A stretch of DNA of 64,000 bases from Euryarchaeota archaeon UBA91 (GTDB taxonomy: Archaea > Thermoplasmatota > Poseidoniia > Poseidoniales > Poseidoniaceae), in the NCBI GenBank assembly GCA_002499705.1, contig DAMU01000040.1, positions 1 to 64,000 on the forward strand, written 5' to 3'. Every line of letters begins with the position of its first letter. Within the stretch, counting starts at the first letter, position 1. Below the pieces are notes generated by a model, which was not told the origin of the DNA, did no database searches, and saw only the letters and a program-made list of their open reading frames with translations. Of this stretch, positions 29,601 through 37,917 are shown one piece after another. A program made the translations under genes and the position numbers.

Positions 29601-29975
29601 GTCGCGACAAGCTTGATTGAAGTTTTCCATTCCATACGCTTCAATGGCTTCATTTGACATCAAATCCATTCGCTTCTGAACTTCAATTTCCACTGGTAGT
29701 CCATGCGTGTCCCATCCACCTTTTCTTTCAACTCGGAATCCTTCCATGGTTTTCCACCGGCAAACCAGGTCTTTGTAAGCCCGAGCGACGACGTGGTGAA
29801 TCCCCGGTTTTCCGTTTGCAGTAGGAGGCCCTTCAAGGAAGATGAATGGTGCGCCATTTCTGTTGGATTCGATGGATTGCTGAAATGCATTTTCGCTTTT
29901 CCACGCTTCTAACAAGGCAGTTTCAAGAGCGACAGCGTCGAGTTCACCTGCAGCATGAGGTCGTGCCATAGCCAT
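26682..29975 (-). CDS. ileS: Isoleucyl-tRNA synthetase
   Basis: 1097 residues from ATG 29975 (MAMARPHAAG); an ATG at 30032 would add 19 unlikely residues. It is a large class I synthetase. The HIGH-type motif is PPTANGKPGIHH, an internal CP1 editing domain contains WTTTPWTLPGNVGLA and GTGVVHTA, and GKKMSKSRGN is the KMSKS loop. The anticodon-binding helical domain and a long C-terminal extension follow. Length fits the archaeal/eukaryotic-like IleS group. It charges tRNA-Ile. Confidence 0.97.
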   Translation of the reverse strand: MAMARPHAAGELDAVALETALLEAWKSENAFQQSIESNRNGAPFIFLEGPPTANGKPGIHHVVARAYKDLVCRWKTMEGFRVERKGGWDTHGLPVEIEVQKRMDLMSNEAIEAYGMENFNQACRDSVWTYESAWREMTERMAYWVDLDNPYVTLENNYVESCWWAMKQMFDKGLLYRGYKVLPYCPQTGTSYSSHEVALGYKEVEEPSVYVKFKLNDDSASILAWTTTPWTLPGNVGLAVGPDVTYVRARITEQAENWVGQGGAAVGEEIILAKDLMKEVLRHNVEIIEEFPGSSLVGRSYEPLFPEAVPRGDSNSAWTVLEADWVTTTDGTGVVHTAVMYGEDDYNLGMAAGLPAYHTVGMDGAFLTGTHPQLDGRYVKECDQTIIELLSASGGSNGKGPESGLLYREKAYLHDYPHCWRTDHPLLYYAMDSWFVRMTAVKERLLEFNNDVEWAPDWVGEGRFGEWLRNVKDWAISRERYWGTPLPVWRDDEGNMKCIGSIAELQQEVAKAVAAGIENPDCPDDVDLHRPIVDGFTLLSDNGKPMHREPFVMDCWFDSGCAPFAQWHHPFDGGETFDASFPVDYICEGVDQTRGWFYTLLAVSTTVFDKPAYKRCLSLGLILDAEGKKMSKSRGNIVDPWDHFNREGADATRWYMVTAGAPWNPLKFDSNGVRETYAKMFLTLWNIYKFHADYAALDGFDPEQSTSEIATRPSLDRWILSRLATTAHNYHADFKGWNFHKACRDLEDFIVNDVSNWYVRRSRRRLWDDAETTDKVACQHTLHEILTTVCRLVAPVSPFMVDTIHRNLTGETVHQAAWPLGVPGSLDGATADHWDEQEAAATAVLPPQDLDLEATMALVRELAEVGRRIRVDARRRQRLPCAQGWIVSGPEMEEFHDILAEELNVETIAVENDLDRFQQIELAPNFRALAPKARSEVNAVAGEIKNTEDPTAMFASIQAGTCEIMGIQIEESDVEIRRVERQGFAASTVTIGQGEEAQQISLVLDMNDTPALLSKGLARDITRRIQAMRKDLNLAIEATIDLEVWTQNAPEMFEQDREWIVSETRAAAAIFYSESETPSGDSESFEVDGTSVWFTVK

Positions 29976-30131
29976 GCGAGTAGAGTTTTTGTCTTGAACC
30001 TCACCCCTCTTTTGATAAGAAAAAATCAACATTGAACGAGTTTAAGAGGTAGTGAAAAAAAGGCCATTGAAGGTAAATTGACGAAAATGGGTCGGCGTAT
30101 GTTTGAAGTCCTTTAACCGATAGGGGAGAAT

Positions 30132-33100
30132 ATGTGGGGGTCGAGGTCGAGCCGCAAAGCAATCCTGCTTGCGCTTCTCATGCTTTTCAGCGGCTCGTTG
30201 CAAATCGTGCTGACTCAGAACCCTTCTTCGCCTTTCGACTCAATTCTTTCAGACGAGGATTCCCCTCTTTTAGCGGGTGCTGGAGATTCTGCTATCGTCC
30301 AATTACCAGGTTCGGGATTGTATTCCAATTCCTTCAGCGTGGAGGTTCCGAGTAATGCTCCAATCACTGATGTTCATCTTTCGATGGAACCATCCGTCGA
30401 TCCAACTCATCAAGGTTTTGTGTGGGATGACAACAGCGTTTGGTCGCACAGCAGTGCAATCAACAATGGGACCTCTTCAGCAAACGGGGCTCTCAAAGCA
30501 GAAGGTGGAGGTGTCTTGTGGGATTTCAACACTGGCCTTCAAGGTTGGACGGTTTCAAGTTCGACTTACGTGAGTCGATGGACCTCGAATTCTTGTGGCT
30601 ACAATGGTTCTTCCGGAGGTTCAATCAAAACACAAGCCTCGGGAGCACAACATGCTACATCTCCAGTAGTCAATCTGGCAGGTGTGACTACCATGCCATT
30701 GCATGCATGGGTGCGTGAAGGAGATTCTTCATGCGGTGAGGAGCCTGACGCCAATGAAAACTTGCAAATTCAATACAAAACTTCCTCGGGAACTTGGACT
30801 ACTGTGAATACCTTTTCTGCCGCGACCTACGGCCCTCACTCCCCGCAACAATGGTCTACCAATTTGCCAGCAGCTGCGCTTCACTCCACTTCACAGATAC
30901 GCTTGAATCAGGTTTCAGGTAGTGGTTCAGGTGCGACGTGCTGTGATTTTTGGTTTATTGATGATGTTCATTTAGCAGTTCCTCCAACCGCAGATTGGAC
31001 AAGCCCGACGATTGGTTTTGCTCCCAGTTCATTCCAAGATGTTGAAGCAGGACCATGGGCACCTCTCCATCTCAACGCGGATATTCCAACGGGTGCAAGC
31101 CTCAACTGGACGATTCTTGATGGTGCAACTGGTGAACCCATTCCGGGCATGAGCGGGACTGGAGCAGGTTGGATTCCACTCAATGCAATGGATTGGCAAA
31201 CCATTACCTCGATTCGGTTGAGTTTGTTCTTCGAACCTTCTCCAAACGGACAAATGGCGAGTGTTTATTCTATCAGCGGTGATGGTCAATATGCCCTTTC
31301 TGCAAATTACCCTCAGGCCTTCGATGAATGGTCTACCACTGGTGGAGCATTTTATGTCCCAGGAACCAATTCTATCGATGGAATGGCAAACGACAGTCTG
31401 GTCTCTCCATGGTTTACCGCCTCAGCAGCACTTGCAGAAATCCACATCGACGCTACGACGAATTTGGTTCAGACTCAAATGAGAACATCGCCTGCTGATA
31501 ATTGGACCAACATTTCCCTCCCCTACTCGATGAGTATGCTTGGAAGTGAAGGTACGGTTGGATCTTACCAAGTCCAATTCATCGCAGCCTCAAACAATAC
31601 GGCAGATGTATGGCAAGTGTTTGATTTCGAAACAGGAACGTATGGAGGAATTCAACCAACTGCTCCCGCTATTGATTTCTCCCAAGATGGGTTATTGGAA
31701 TGGGGTGGAAGCGATTCTCGGGTTGGTTCTTGGGGATGGCAAGACCGTTTTGAAAATGGCCAGACTTCAATAGCAGCGAATCCAGGAATCAGTGGAAGTT
31801 CGACCGCTAAGGCTTGGATTCCAGCTACAGAACTCGGTAGTTTTTGCTTTAGTGCTCTTTCTAGTAACGGCAATTTAGCCGCAATAAATCTCGTTTATGA
31901 CGGCACTATTCTCGCAAATTGGACGATTGAAAGCGGTTCAAGCCTCTTTGTTTTGAATCAAACACAACTTACCGACCTCAATGCTGCTATTGCTGCGACA
32001 TCCTCGTTGGCAGGTGCGCTGGGAACCTATTTCACAGAAGTTGAGTTTGAAGTCTATGGGACAGGAAACGTGACCTTGGCAGGTCTTGGTGTACCGTATG
32101 AAGCATCCAATACACTGCTCGCTCCGGTTGATTCGATCTTCGTTTTGGAGATGAATGGCGCTCGCTATGGATTGTCGACTGCAGGCGGTGTACACAACAT
32201 TCCATTGCCATTTACATCAGATACTCCCGGCGGAATCCACGTGACAATCGAAGGGTTGAACACCTCCTCAAGTGTTGAACTGTTGAGCATGAACATGCTC
32301 ACCGATGTTCTCACATTGACTCCAAGTCAGCGATGGCAAACCATGGAGACGACCTTCGACATCTTTTCTTCATCTGCGACATCAGCCCGCCTTGATGTCG
32401 TTGGAGGTGGAAATGCTGCAACATGGTTGTTACCACTCAACGGTGGCTCACCGATTGGGACAGGTGATTCTCATCTTGTCGAATTACATCCAACCAATGC
32501 AGTGAGTAGTTCATTATCGGGGACCACTTTGACGATGAACCTCACCTTCAGAATAGAACCATCATGGGATGATTCTGACACCATTCAAGTCTCATCACGA
32601 TTATTGCTTTCAAGTGGCATTCTCTCTATCCCAGCCTCCCATACGTGGGGTGGATTCGGAACGCAAGGCTTTGAAAATGATTTAGAAATTAAGCAGGTTA
32701 CTTTCCGAGATTCTCAAAATATTGAATTAGATCCAACCGACTATTACCTCAAAGCAGGTTCAACCATTCAAATCGATGTTCAAATTGGCTTTGAAGGGAT
32801 GGACTCAATCGACGCATTTGCTGATGAAGATGCAATCGTGGAGTTTTACAGAGGAGAGGATCTGGTAGCCAATACGACGACGATTAACGGCAACATGTGG
32901 AGTTTTACCGACAATGTACCGTTTACTTTTGGCGTTGCAGTTTGGCATTTTGAAGTGAAACCACTCAATGGTTCAGGTACAACTCCTGCTTCTGTATTTA
33001 CTCGAACATTCCACATCGATTCAATATCACCACAGGTCCTTGACGTCAATATGCACCGATACGACCATCGCATTCCATCGACAACTCAGACGATACAAAT

Positions 33101-35276
33101 TCAGATTTCTGATCAACCTGTGCTGCCGGATAACATCTATGCTATGGTCTGGAGGGAATGGGCTGATGACGATAATTTCAATCAGTGGCCAGACGAAGGT
33201 GAATACCAGCAAACCGCCTTGTATGTCCCCAATAACCTCTCGTCACTCATCGGTCAATACACCTTGATGATGGATGATACAGGTGGAAGTTTGGGACAGA
33301 AAGTTTCTGTTTATCTTAACGGTTCAGATAATGCAGGGCACCCGTTAGAAAACGGTGGTTCAAATATCCCGGGAGAACAGTTATTCATGTATCAACTGGC
33401 AACAGACGGGGCGCCAACGGTTGCATCAAACGCATTTTCCTTTGAAGGTGGAAAGAAACCTTGGATGCATCCAGAAATGCCTTACGTTTTCGCCGTTGAT
33501 ATTTCAGAACCGAATGGAGGATCAGACTTGTCCACTGTCGTTGTCGAGTTAGCATCGAACCAAGGCAGTGACCCTCTTCCAATCCAGTGGGATTTCATGA
33601 CTGGAAACTGTACTACTACCAGCCCGCACGTCATGATTGAAGATTGCGAAATGAGGGGTGCAAACGGACCTGCTGATCCTTATGAGCGTGACATGACTCT
33701 GCATGTTGAAATGAAATTAGCTTGGACAACACCCGATTTAGGTGAAACCAGAAGAGAGCCAGGTATCCGTGTTATTGACCGAGCCGGCCAAGAAGTCTTC
33801 CACGCATTCCCTGAGCACCGGTGGCGATTCTCAGCAGCAATGGAGATTCCAGAAGAAAGCGTATCTCTGATTCTCTCTCAAGGAACTTTGCTTGGCGACG
33901 GTGCCCGTTTAGCGCCGAACAGTCCATTGGAAGTTGCTGGTGCAGTTGTCTTTGCAGAAACTGGTTTAATTCCAGACTTTGAATGCGAAGTCGACGTGTT
34001 GTTTGCAGGTTCTACAACTACTGCAAGTTCACTCGATGGTATTTGGTCAGTCGCACTTCAAGCGCCTTCGACAACCATGACGACTCCTATGACGTGGAGT
34101 ATTGGTTGTCTGCAAGCACAAGGAATCGATGCAACCAATCAAGAGACCTCCGTTCGTTGGATTATTGTTGACGGAACAGGTCCGGAACCTGTTGAGGTTT
34201 CGAACCCGCGTCCAGCCTCAGTCCTTGAACCAGAATCTCATGAAGTGCGAATACTGCTTTCTGAAGCAGGTGGCTTAGAGGCCGAATCTTTGGAATTGGT
34301 TTGGTGGGTTGAAGAGAAAGCAACGGGTGACCGCCTCAGAAACGGTGTCGAACCACTTACCTTGGTTGGAACAGACATTTCGGGATTGCGTCTCGAAGTT
34401 GTCGGTTCCTTTGACTTGAGCGAAATCACACCTGAGATGCTGGAGAATCGCCTCTCTGTTCACATCTTGGTCACTGGTCGGGATCTTGCAGACAATGAAG
34501 TTCTCGGGTTGGGAGGAACGCCTTCAGGCTCAACTGTCGGAGTTTGGGATATGGTTTGGCTCAAGCCAGAATTTTCGATTCAGAGTTCTTCCATAAGTTA
34601 TTCTCGTCTCCTTGTAGAAGTTGGTCAGACTTCAATTGTTACCGCATATGTTGAAAACACGGGAAGTTTGAACGGTTCAGTTGAAGTCATTTTCACAGAG
34701 GTTCTTTTCGATGGGAATACCTCGACACTTCGCCGAGTCACCGTTGAAGTGCCCAAAGGTGGAGGCATCCCTGTCTCTACAGATTGGAATCCCTCTCAAC
34801 CTGGCCTGCAATGGGTCGAAGTTCAACTCGCATCTGAGATGTCTTCTATCGGACCATCTATCGATGTGAGGCCACAGCGTGAAGAATCCTTTTCCGAAAG
34901 AGTGTTCGGAGATGTGAATCCAGTTTTGGGGTCTTTTGCTGCCGTTCTTTTCCTTTCGATTGTCCTCACTGGATTGGTGTGGGCGAGACGAGTTACGCTC
35001 AATCGTGGCTCAAGATTGGAGTATGATTGGGATGAATATTCGTCAGAGTTTGAGGATGATGATGAATATGAGTATGAAGATGAACACGAAGCCTCTACTC
35101 CAGAACCTACTCCTACTGCACAAACAGCAGTTGCAGCCGTAACTCAAACTTCTTCCCAAACTGCAGAAGAAACCGACTGGGTTATGGGTTCAGATGGCTA
35201 TTGGTGGTATCATGATAAGGTCGCCAATGAATGGTGGTACAAGAACGCTGAAGGCGAAATTGTTCAACACAAGTGA
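30132..35276 (+). CDS. Giant secreted surface protein with C-terminal anchor and W/Y-rich tail
   Basis: 1714 residues. ATG 30132 is preceded by AGGGGAG. The signal peptide is at about 8-28. The ectodomain is almost all beta-rich, with carbohydrate-binding/MAM-like sandwich segments near the N-terminus (WDFNTGLQGWTVSSS, FWFIDDVHLA) and Ig-like segments later (VENTGSLNGSVEV). A single TM helix lies near 1596-1618, followed by ARR, a strongly acidic Asp/Glu/Tyr stretch and a Thr/Ala/Gln linker. The C-terminal aromatic module is SDGYWWYHDK...EWWYKNAEGEIV. It is presumably outward-facing, with the aromatic tail module in the cytoplasm. It may be an adhesin or polysaccharide binder; no catalytic motif was recognised. 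Its end touches the nadE gene. Confidence 0.88.
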   Translation: MWGSRSSRKAILLALLMLFSGSLQIVLTQNPSSPFDSILSDEDSPLLAGAGDSAIVQLPGSGLYSNSFSVEVPSNAPITDVHLSMEPSVDPTHQGFVWDDNSVWSHSSAINNGTSSANGALKAEGGGVLWDFNTGLQGWTVSSSTYVSRWTSNSCGYNGSSGGSIKTQASGAQHATSPVVNLAGVTTMPLHAWVREGDSSCGEEPDANENLQIQYKTSSGTWTTVNTFSAATYGPHSPQQWSTNLPAAALHSTSQIRLNQVSGSGSGATCCDFWFIDDVHLAVPPTADWTSPTIGFAPSSFQDVEAGPWAPLHLNADIPTGASLNWTILDGATGEPIPGMSGTGAGWIPLNAMDWQTITSIRLSLFFEPSPNGQMASVYSISGDGQYALSANYPQAFDEWSTTGGAFYVPGTNSIDGMANDSLVSPWFTASAALAEIHIDATTNLVQTQMRTSPADNWTNISLPYSMSMLGSEGTVGSYQVQFIAASNNTADVWQVFDFETGTYGGIQPTAPAIDFSQDGLLEWGGSDSRVGSWGWQDRFENGQTSIAANPGISGSSTAKAWIPATELGSFCFSALSSNGNLAAINLVYDGTILANWTIESGSSLFVLNQTQLTDLNAAIAATSSLAGALGTYFTEVEFEVYGTGNVTLAGLGVPYEASNTLLAPVDSIFVLEMNGARYGLSTAGGVHNIPLPFTSDTPGGIHVTIEGLNTSSSVELLSMNMLTDVLTLTPSQRWQTMETTFDIFSSSATSARLDVVGGGNAATWLLPLNGGSPIGTGDSHLVELHPTNAVSSSLSGTTLTMNLTFRIEPSWDDSDTIQVSSRLLLSSGILSIPASHTWGGFGTQGFENDLEIKQVTFRDSQNIELDPTDYYLKAGSTIQIDVQIGFEGMDSIDAFADEDAIVEFYRGEDLVANTTTINGNMWSFTDNVPFTFGVAVWHFEVKPLNGSGTTPASVFTRTFHIDSISPQVLDVNMHRYDHRIPSTTQTIQIQISDQPVLPDNIYAMVWREWADDDNFNQWPDEGEYQQTALYVPNNLSSLIGQYTLMMDDTGGSLGQKVSVYLNGSDNAGHPLENGGSNIPGEQLFMYQLATDGAPTVASNAFSFEGGKKPWMHPEMPYVFAVDISEPNGGSDLSTVVVELASNQGSDPLPIQWDFMTGNCTTTSPHVMIEDCEMRGANGPADPYERDMTLHVEMKLAWTTPDLGETRREPGIRVIDRAGQEVFHAFPEHRWRFSAAMEIPEESVSLILSQGTLLGDGARLAPNSPLEVAGAVVFAETGLIPDFECEVDVLFAGSTTTASSLDGIWSVALQAPSTTMTTPMTWSIGCLQAQGIDATNQETSVRWIIVDGTGPEPVEVSNPRPASVLEPESHEVRILLSEAGGLEAESLELVWWVEEKATGDRLRNGVEPLTLVGTDISGLRLEVVGSFDLSEITPEMLENRLSVHILVTGRDLADNEVLGLGGTPSGSTVGVWDMVWLKPEFSIQSSSISYSRLLVEVGQTSIVTAYVENTGSLNGSVEVIFTEVLFDGNTSTLRRVTVEVPKGGGIPVSTDWNPSQPGLQWVEVQLASEMSSIGPSIDVRPQREESFSERVFGDVNPVLGSFAAVLFLSIVLTGLVWARRVTLNRGSRLEYDWDEYSSEFEDDDEYEYEDEHEASTPEPTPTAQTAVAAVTQTSSQTAEETDWVMGSDGYWWYHDKVANEWWYKNAEGEIVQHK

Positions 35277-35293
35277 TGCATTGGAGTGATACA

Positions 35294-37057
35294 ATGGGTC
35301 GAATGATTGGTCTTCTACAAGTGGACCCTACGGTTGGTGACCTTACTGGAAACGCGAAGCGTCTCGAGCAATTATCTCACTTGGCATCCAAAAACGGTGC
35401 AGATGTTGCCGTTACTACCGAACTTGCAATATCGGGATATCCTCCCCGTGACTTATTGCTGCAGGATGAATTCATTCGTCTTGCACAACAGACAGCAATC
35501 TCATTGAACGTGCCTCTTCCTGTCCTTGTTGGTACGCCAATTGAAGCGAAGACAGAACGGCAATTGCCGGGTAACGGTGTCGTTCGTGCTGGAAACAAAG
35601 ATGCGGTTTCTAAGGATGGGAGTTCTCATATTCTTGCGCGAAAACAACTTCTACCATCGTATGACGTTTTTGACGAAGCGCGTTATTTCCAGCCAGATAC
35701 CCGTTCAGGCATCGCTCGAACAATCGCACAACTTGACCTAGGAGTGACTGTTTGTGAAGATGCGTGGCAAGCTGCCGGTTTGACACCCTCAACCTATTCC
35801 GCTGATCCGATTGAGCACTTGGCAGAATGGGGACGTCAAGGTGTACAACTGGATGCTACAGTGAATCTTTCAGCTTCTCCTTATCACGCAGACAAGTTGA
35901 GTTCTCGAATCCACGTTTGCCGCACTGCTGCTCGTATTCTCAATCATCCATTTTTATTGGCGAATCAAGTCGGAGGTAACGATGACTTACTGTTCGATGG
36001 AAATTCCTTAGTCGCTTGGCCAGACGGTCGAGTTGTTGTCGCTCCAGCATGGCAAGAAGGCGTTCTTCTCGTCGATATTGATGATTCAGAAAATTGCAGA
36101 TGGGTTGCCTCGGAAACCCAAGGTGCACTTTGCATTGGTAGCGATCAAATTCGGCATGTTTCACCGGATGACAAAGGCCATGAGTACGACAAAGATTTGC
36201 TCGAAGACCTCACTGATGCAGTTGTAACCGGACTTTCTGATTACTGTCGCAAATCTGGAATCTCTTCGATTGTGTTGGGGCTGTCAGGCGGAATTGATTC
36301 AGCAGTTGCAGCATGCGTTGCTGCCGCAGCAGTTGGACCTGAGAACGTGACTGGTATCGCCATGCCAAGCCGCCATTCATCTCAACATTCAATCGATGAC
36401 GCACGCCATACTGCTCAAGCACTTGGCATTCATTTCGATATGATTCCGATTGATTCATTCCATCTTTCGGTTGAAGAATCAATTGGTGAAGTTCTCTCAA
36501 ACGGCCATCCAGTTGCCTCCGAGAACTTGCAATCACGCTTACGAGGTCTGCTTGTAATGGCACATGCAAATGCCCAAGGTCACATGGCAATAGCGACCGG
36601 TAATAAATCAGAATTAGCTCAAGGATATTGCACATTGTATGGGGACATGGCGGGTGGCTATACACCGCTTGGCGACCTTTACAAGATGCAGGTTTACGGG
36701 CTTGCAGACATGTTCAATACCCGTGCAGAACGTGATGGACGCATTCAACCTGTGAACGAATCTACTCGCACGAAACCGCCTTCTGCTGAACTGGCTCCAG
36801 ACCAAAAAGATGAGGATTCTCTGCCACCGTATGATGTATTAGACGGTATTCTCCATGCTCATATCGAAGAAGGATTGGACGCACAGGCTATCGCTGAGAA
36901 AGGATTTGACCGGGGTATGGTCGTTGAAGTGCTTACTCGATTGGAACACAGTGAGCACAAACGTTGGCAGATGTCTCCAGCGCCTCGCGTCTCATCGCGT
37001 GCCTTTGGCCAAGGATGGCGACGACCACTCGCCTCCCGTCATGATTGGCGTCATTGA
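35294..37057 (+). CDS. nadE: Glutamine-dependent NAD+ synthetase
   Basis: 587 residues from ATG 35294 (MGRMIGLLQ), chosen because GGAGTGAT lies just upstream; in-frame starts at 35273 and 35276 overlap the previous stop. The N-terminal nitrilase-like glutaminase has Glu in TTELAISGYPP, Lys in RKQLLPSYDVFDE and Cys in VTVCEDAW. The C-terminal ammonia-dependent synthetase has PP-loop LGLSGGIDSAVA and TGNKSELAQGY. It converts deamido-NAD to NAD with glutamine as nitrogen donor. trhO follows directly. Confidence 0.96.
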   Translation: MGRMIGLLQVDPTVGDLTGNAKRLEQLSHLASKNGADVAVTTELAISGYPPRDLLLQDEFIRLAQQTAISLNVPLPVLVGTPIEAKTERQLPGNGVVRAGNKDAVSKDGSSHILARKQLLPSYDVFDEARYFQPDTRSGIARTIAQLDLGVTVCEDAWQAAGLTPSTYSADPIEHLAEWGRQGVQLDATVNLSASPYHADKLSSRIHVCRTAARILNHPFLLANQVGGNDDLLFDGNSLVAWPDGRVVVAPAWQEGVLLVDIDDSENCRWVASETQGALCIGSDQIRHVSPDDKGHEYDKDLLEDLTDAVVTGLSDYCRKSGISSIVLGLSGGIDSAVAACVAAAAVGPENVTGIAMPSRHSSQHSIDDARHTAQALGIHFDMIPIDSFHLSVEESIGEVLSNGHPVASENLQSRLRGLLVMAHANAQGHMAIATGNKSELAQGYCTLYGDMAGGYTPLGDLYKMQVYGLADMFNTRAERDGRIQPVNESTRTKPPSAELAPDQKDEDSLPPYDVLDGILHAHIEEGLDAQAIAEKGFDRGMVVEVLTRLEHSEHKRWQMSPAPRVSSRAFGQGWRRPLASRHDWRH

Positions 37058-37059
37058 GA

Positions 37060-37917
37060 ATGAATCAAAAAGCCCCCCTCAATCCCGAGGACATGGAGGG
37101 GATGATTTCCAATGTTGCCGGTTATCGTTTCGTCGATATACCTGACCGCGACAAATTGCGAGAGCCCTTCAGGCAAATTTGCAATGAAAACGGACTCAAA
37201 GGGACAATCTTACTTTCCTTTGAAGGAATCAACTTCTTTTTGGCAGGTCCGCAATCATCCATTGACCAATATCTTCAATTTTTGGAGGAAGACTCACGCT
37301 TTTCCGGAATTCAACTCAAGTATTCCTATACAGAATACCAGCCTTTCAATCGCATGAATGTGAGGCTTAAGAAAGAAATTATTTCGCTCGGCCTTGACCA
37401 CATTAAGCCCGCTGAGCGTACCGGTGAAGAAATTACGCCGACCGAATTCAAACAGTGGTTGGACGAAGGTCGTGAAGTTGCAATCATCGATACTCGTAAC
37501 GATTATGAAATCAGATTAGGCACGTTTGAAAACGCATTCGATCTCAACATCAAATCGTTTCGAGCTTTTCCAAAGGCCGTTGAGTCACTTCCAGATAGCA
37601 TGAAAGACACTCCTGTGGTGATGTTTTGTACAGGTGGAATACGTTGCGAAAAAGCCAGCGTTGTGATGATGGATGCAGGTTTTTCAAATGTAAAGCAACT
37701 CAAAGGCGGTATCCTCGGATATTTTGAGGAAGTTGGTGGAGAACACTGGGATGGAGATTGCTTCGTCTTTGACCATCGCGTTGCGCTCAGTGCTGAACTT
37801 GAACAAGCCGATGTTGTGCAGTGTTTTGCTTGCCGACAACCGTTGACAGTTGAAGAACAAGAATCACCCGATTACGTCATCGAGGTTTCTTGCCCGCATT
37901 GCATACACTTACGCTGA
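37060..37917 (+). CDS. trhO: tRNA uridine hydroxylase, rhodanese family (TrhO/YceA-like)
   Basis: 285 residues from ATG 37060, two bases after the nadE stop; a TTG at 37045 lies inside nadE. The N-terminal UPF0176 domain (LSFEGINFFLAGP, NRMNVRLKKEI) is followed by a rhodanese domain with active-site loop FCTGGIRCEKAS (catalytic Cys about 190). A C-terminal zinc-ribbon-like tail has CFACRQPL and SCPHC. The family installs 5-hydroxyuridine at wobble position U34 of tRNAs. The two CxxC pairs at the end are typical. It converges on the next gene with a 9-bp overlap of ends. Confidence 0.93.
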   Translation: MNQKAPLNPEDMEGMISNVAGYRFVDIPDRDKLREPFRQICNENGLKGTILLSFEGINFFLAGPQSSIDQYLQFLEEDSRFSGIQLKYSYTEYQPFNRMNVRLKKEIISLGLDHIKPAERTGEEITPTEFKQWLDEGREVAIIDTRNDYEIRLGTFENAFDLNIKSFRAFPKAVESLPDSMKDTPVVMFCTGGIRCEKASVVMMDAGFSNVKQLKGGILGYFEEVGGEHWDGDCFVFDHRVALSAELEQADVVQCFACRQPLTVEEQESPDYVIEVSCPHCIHLR

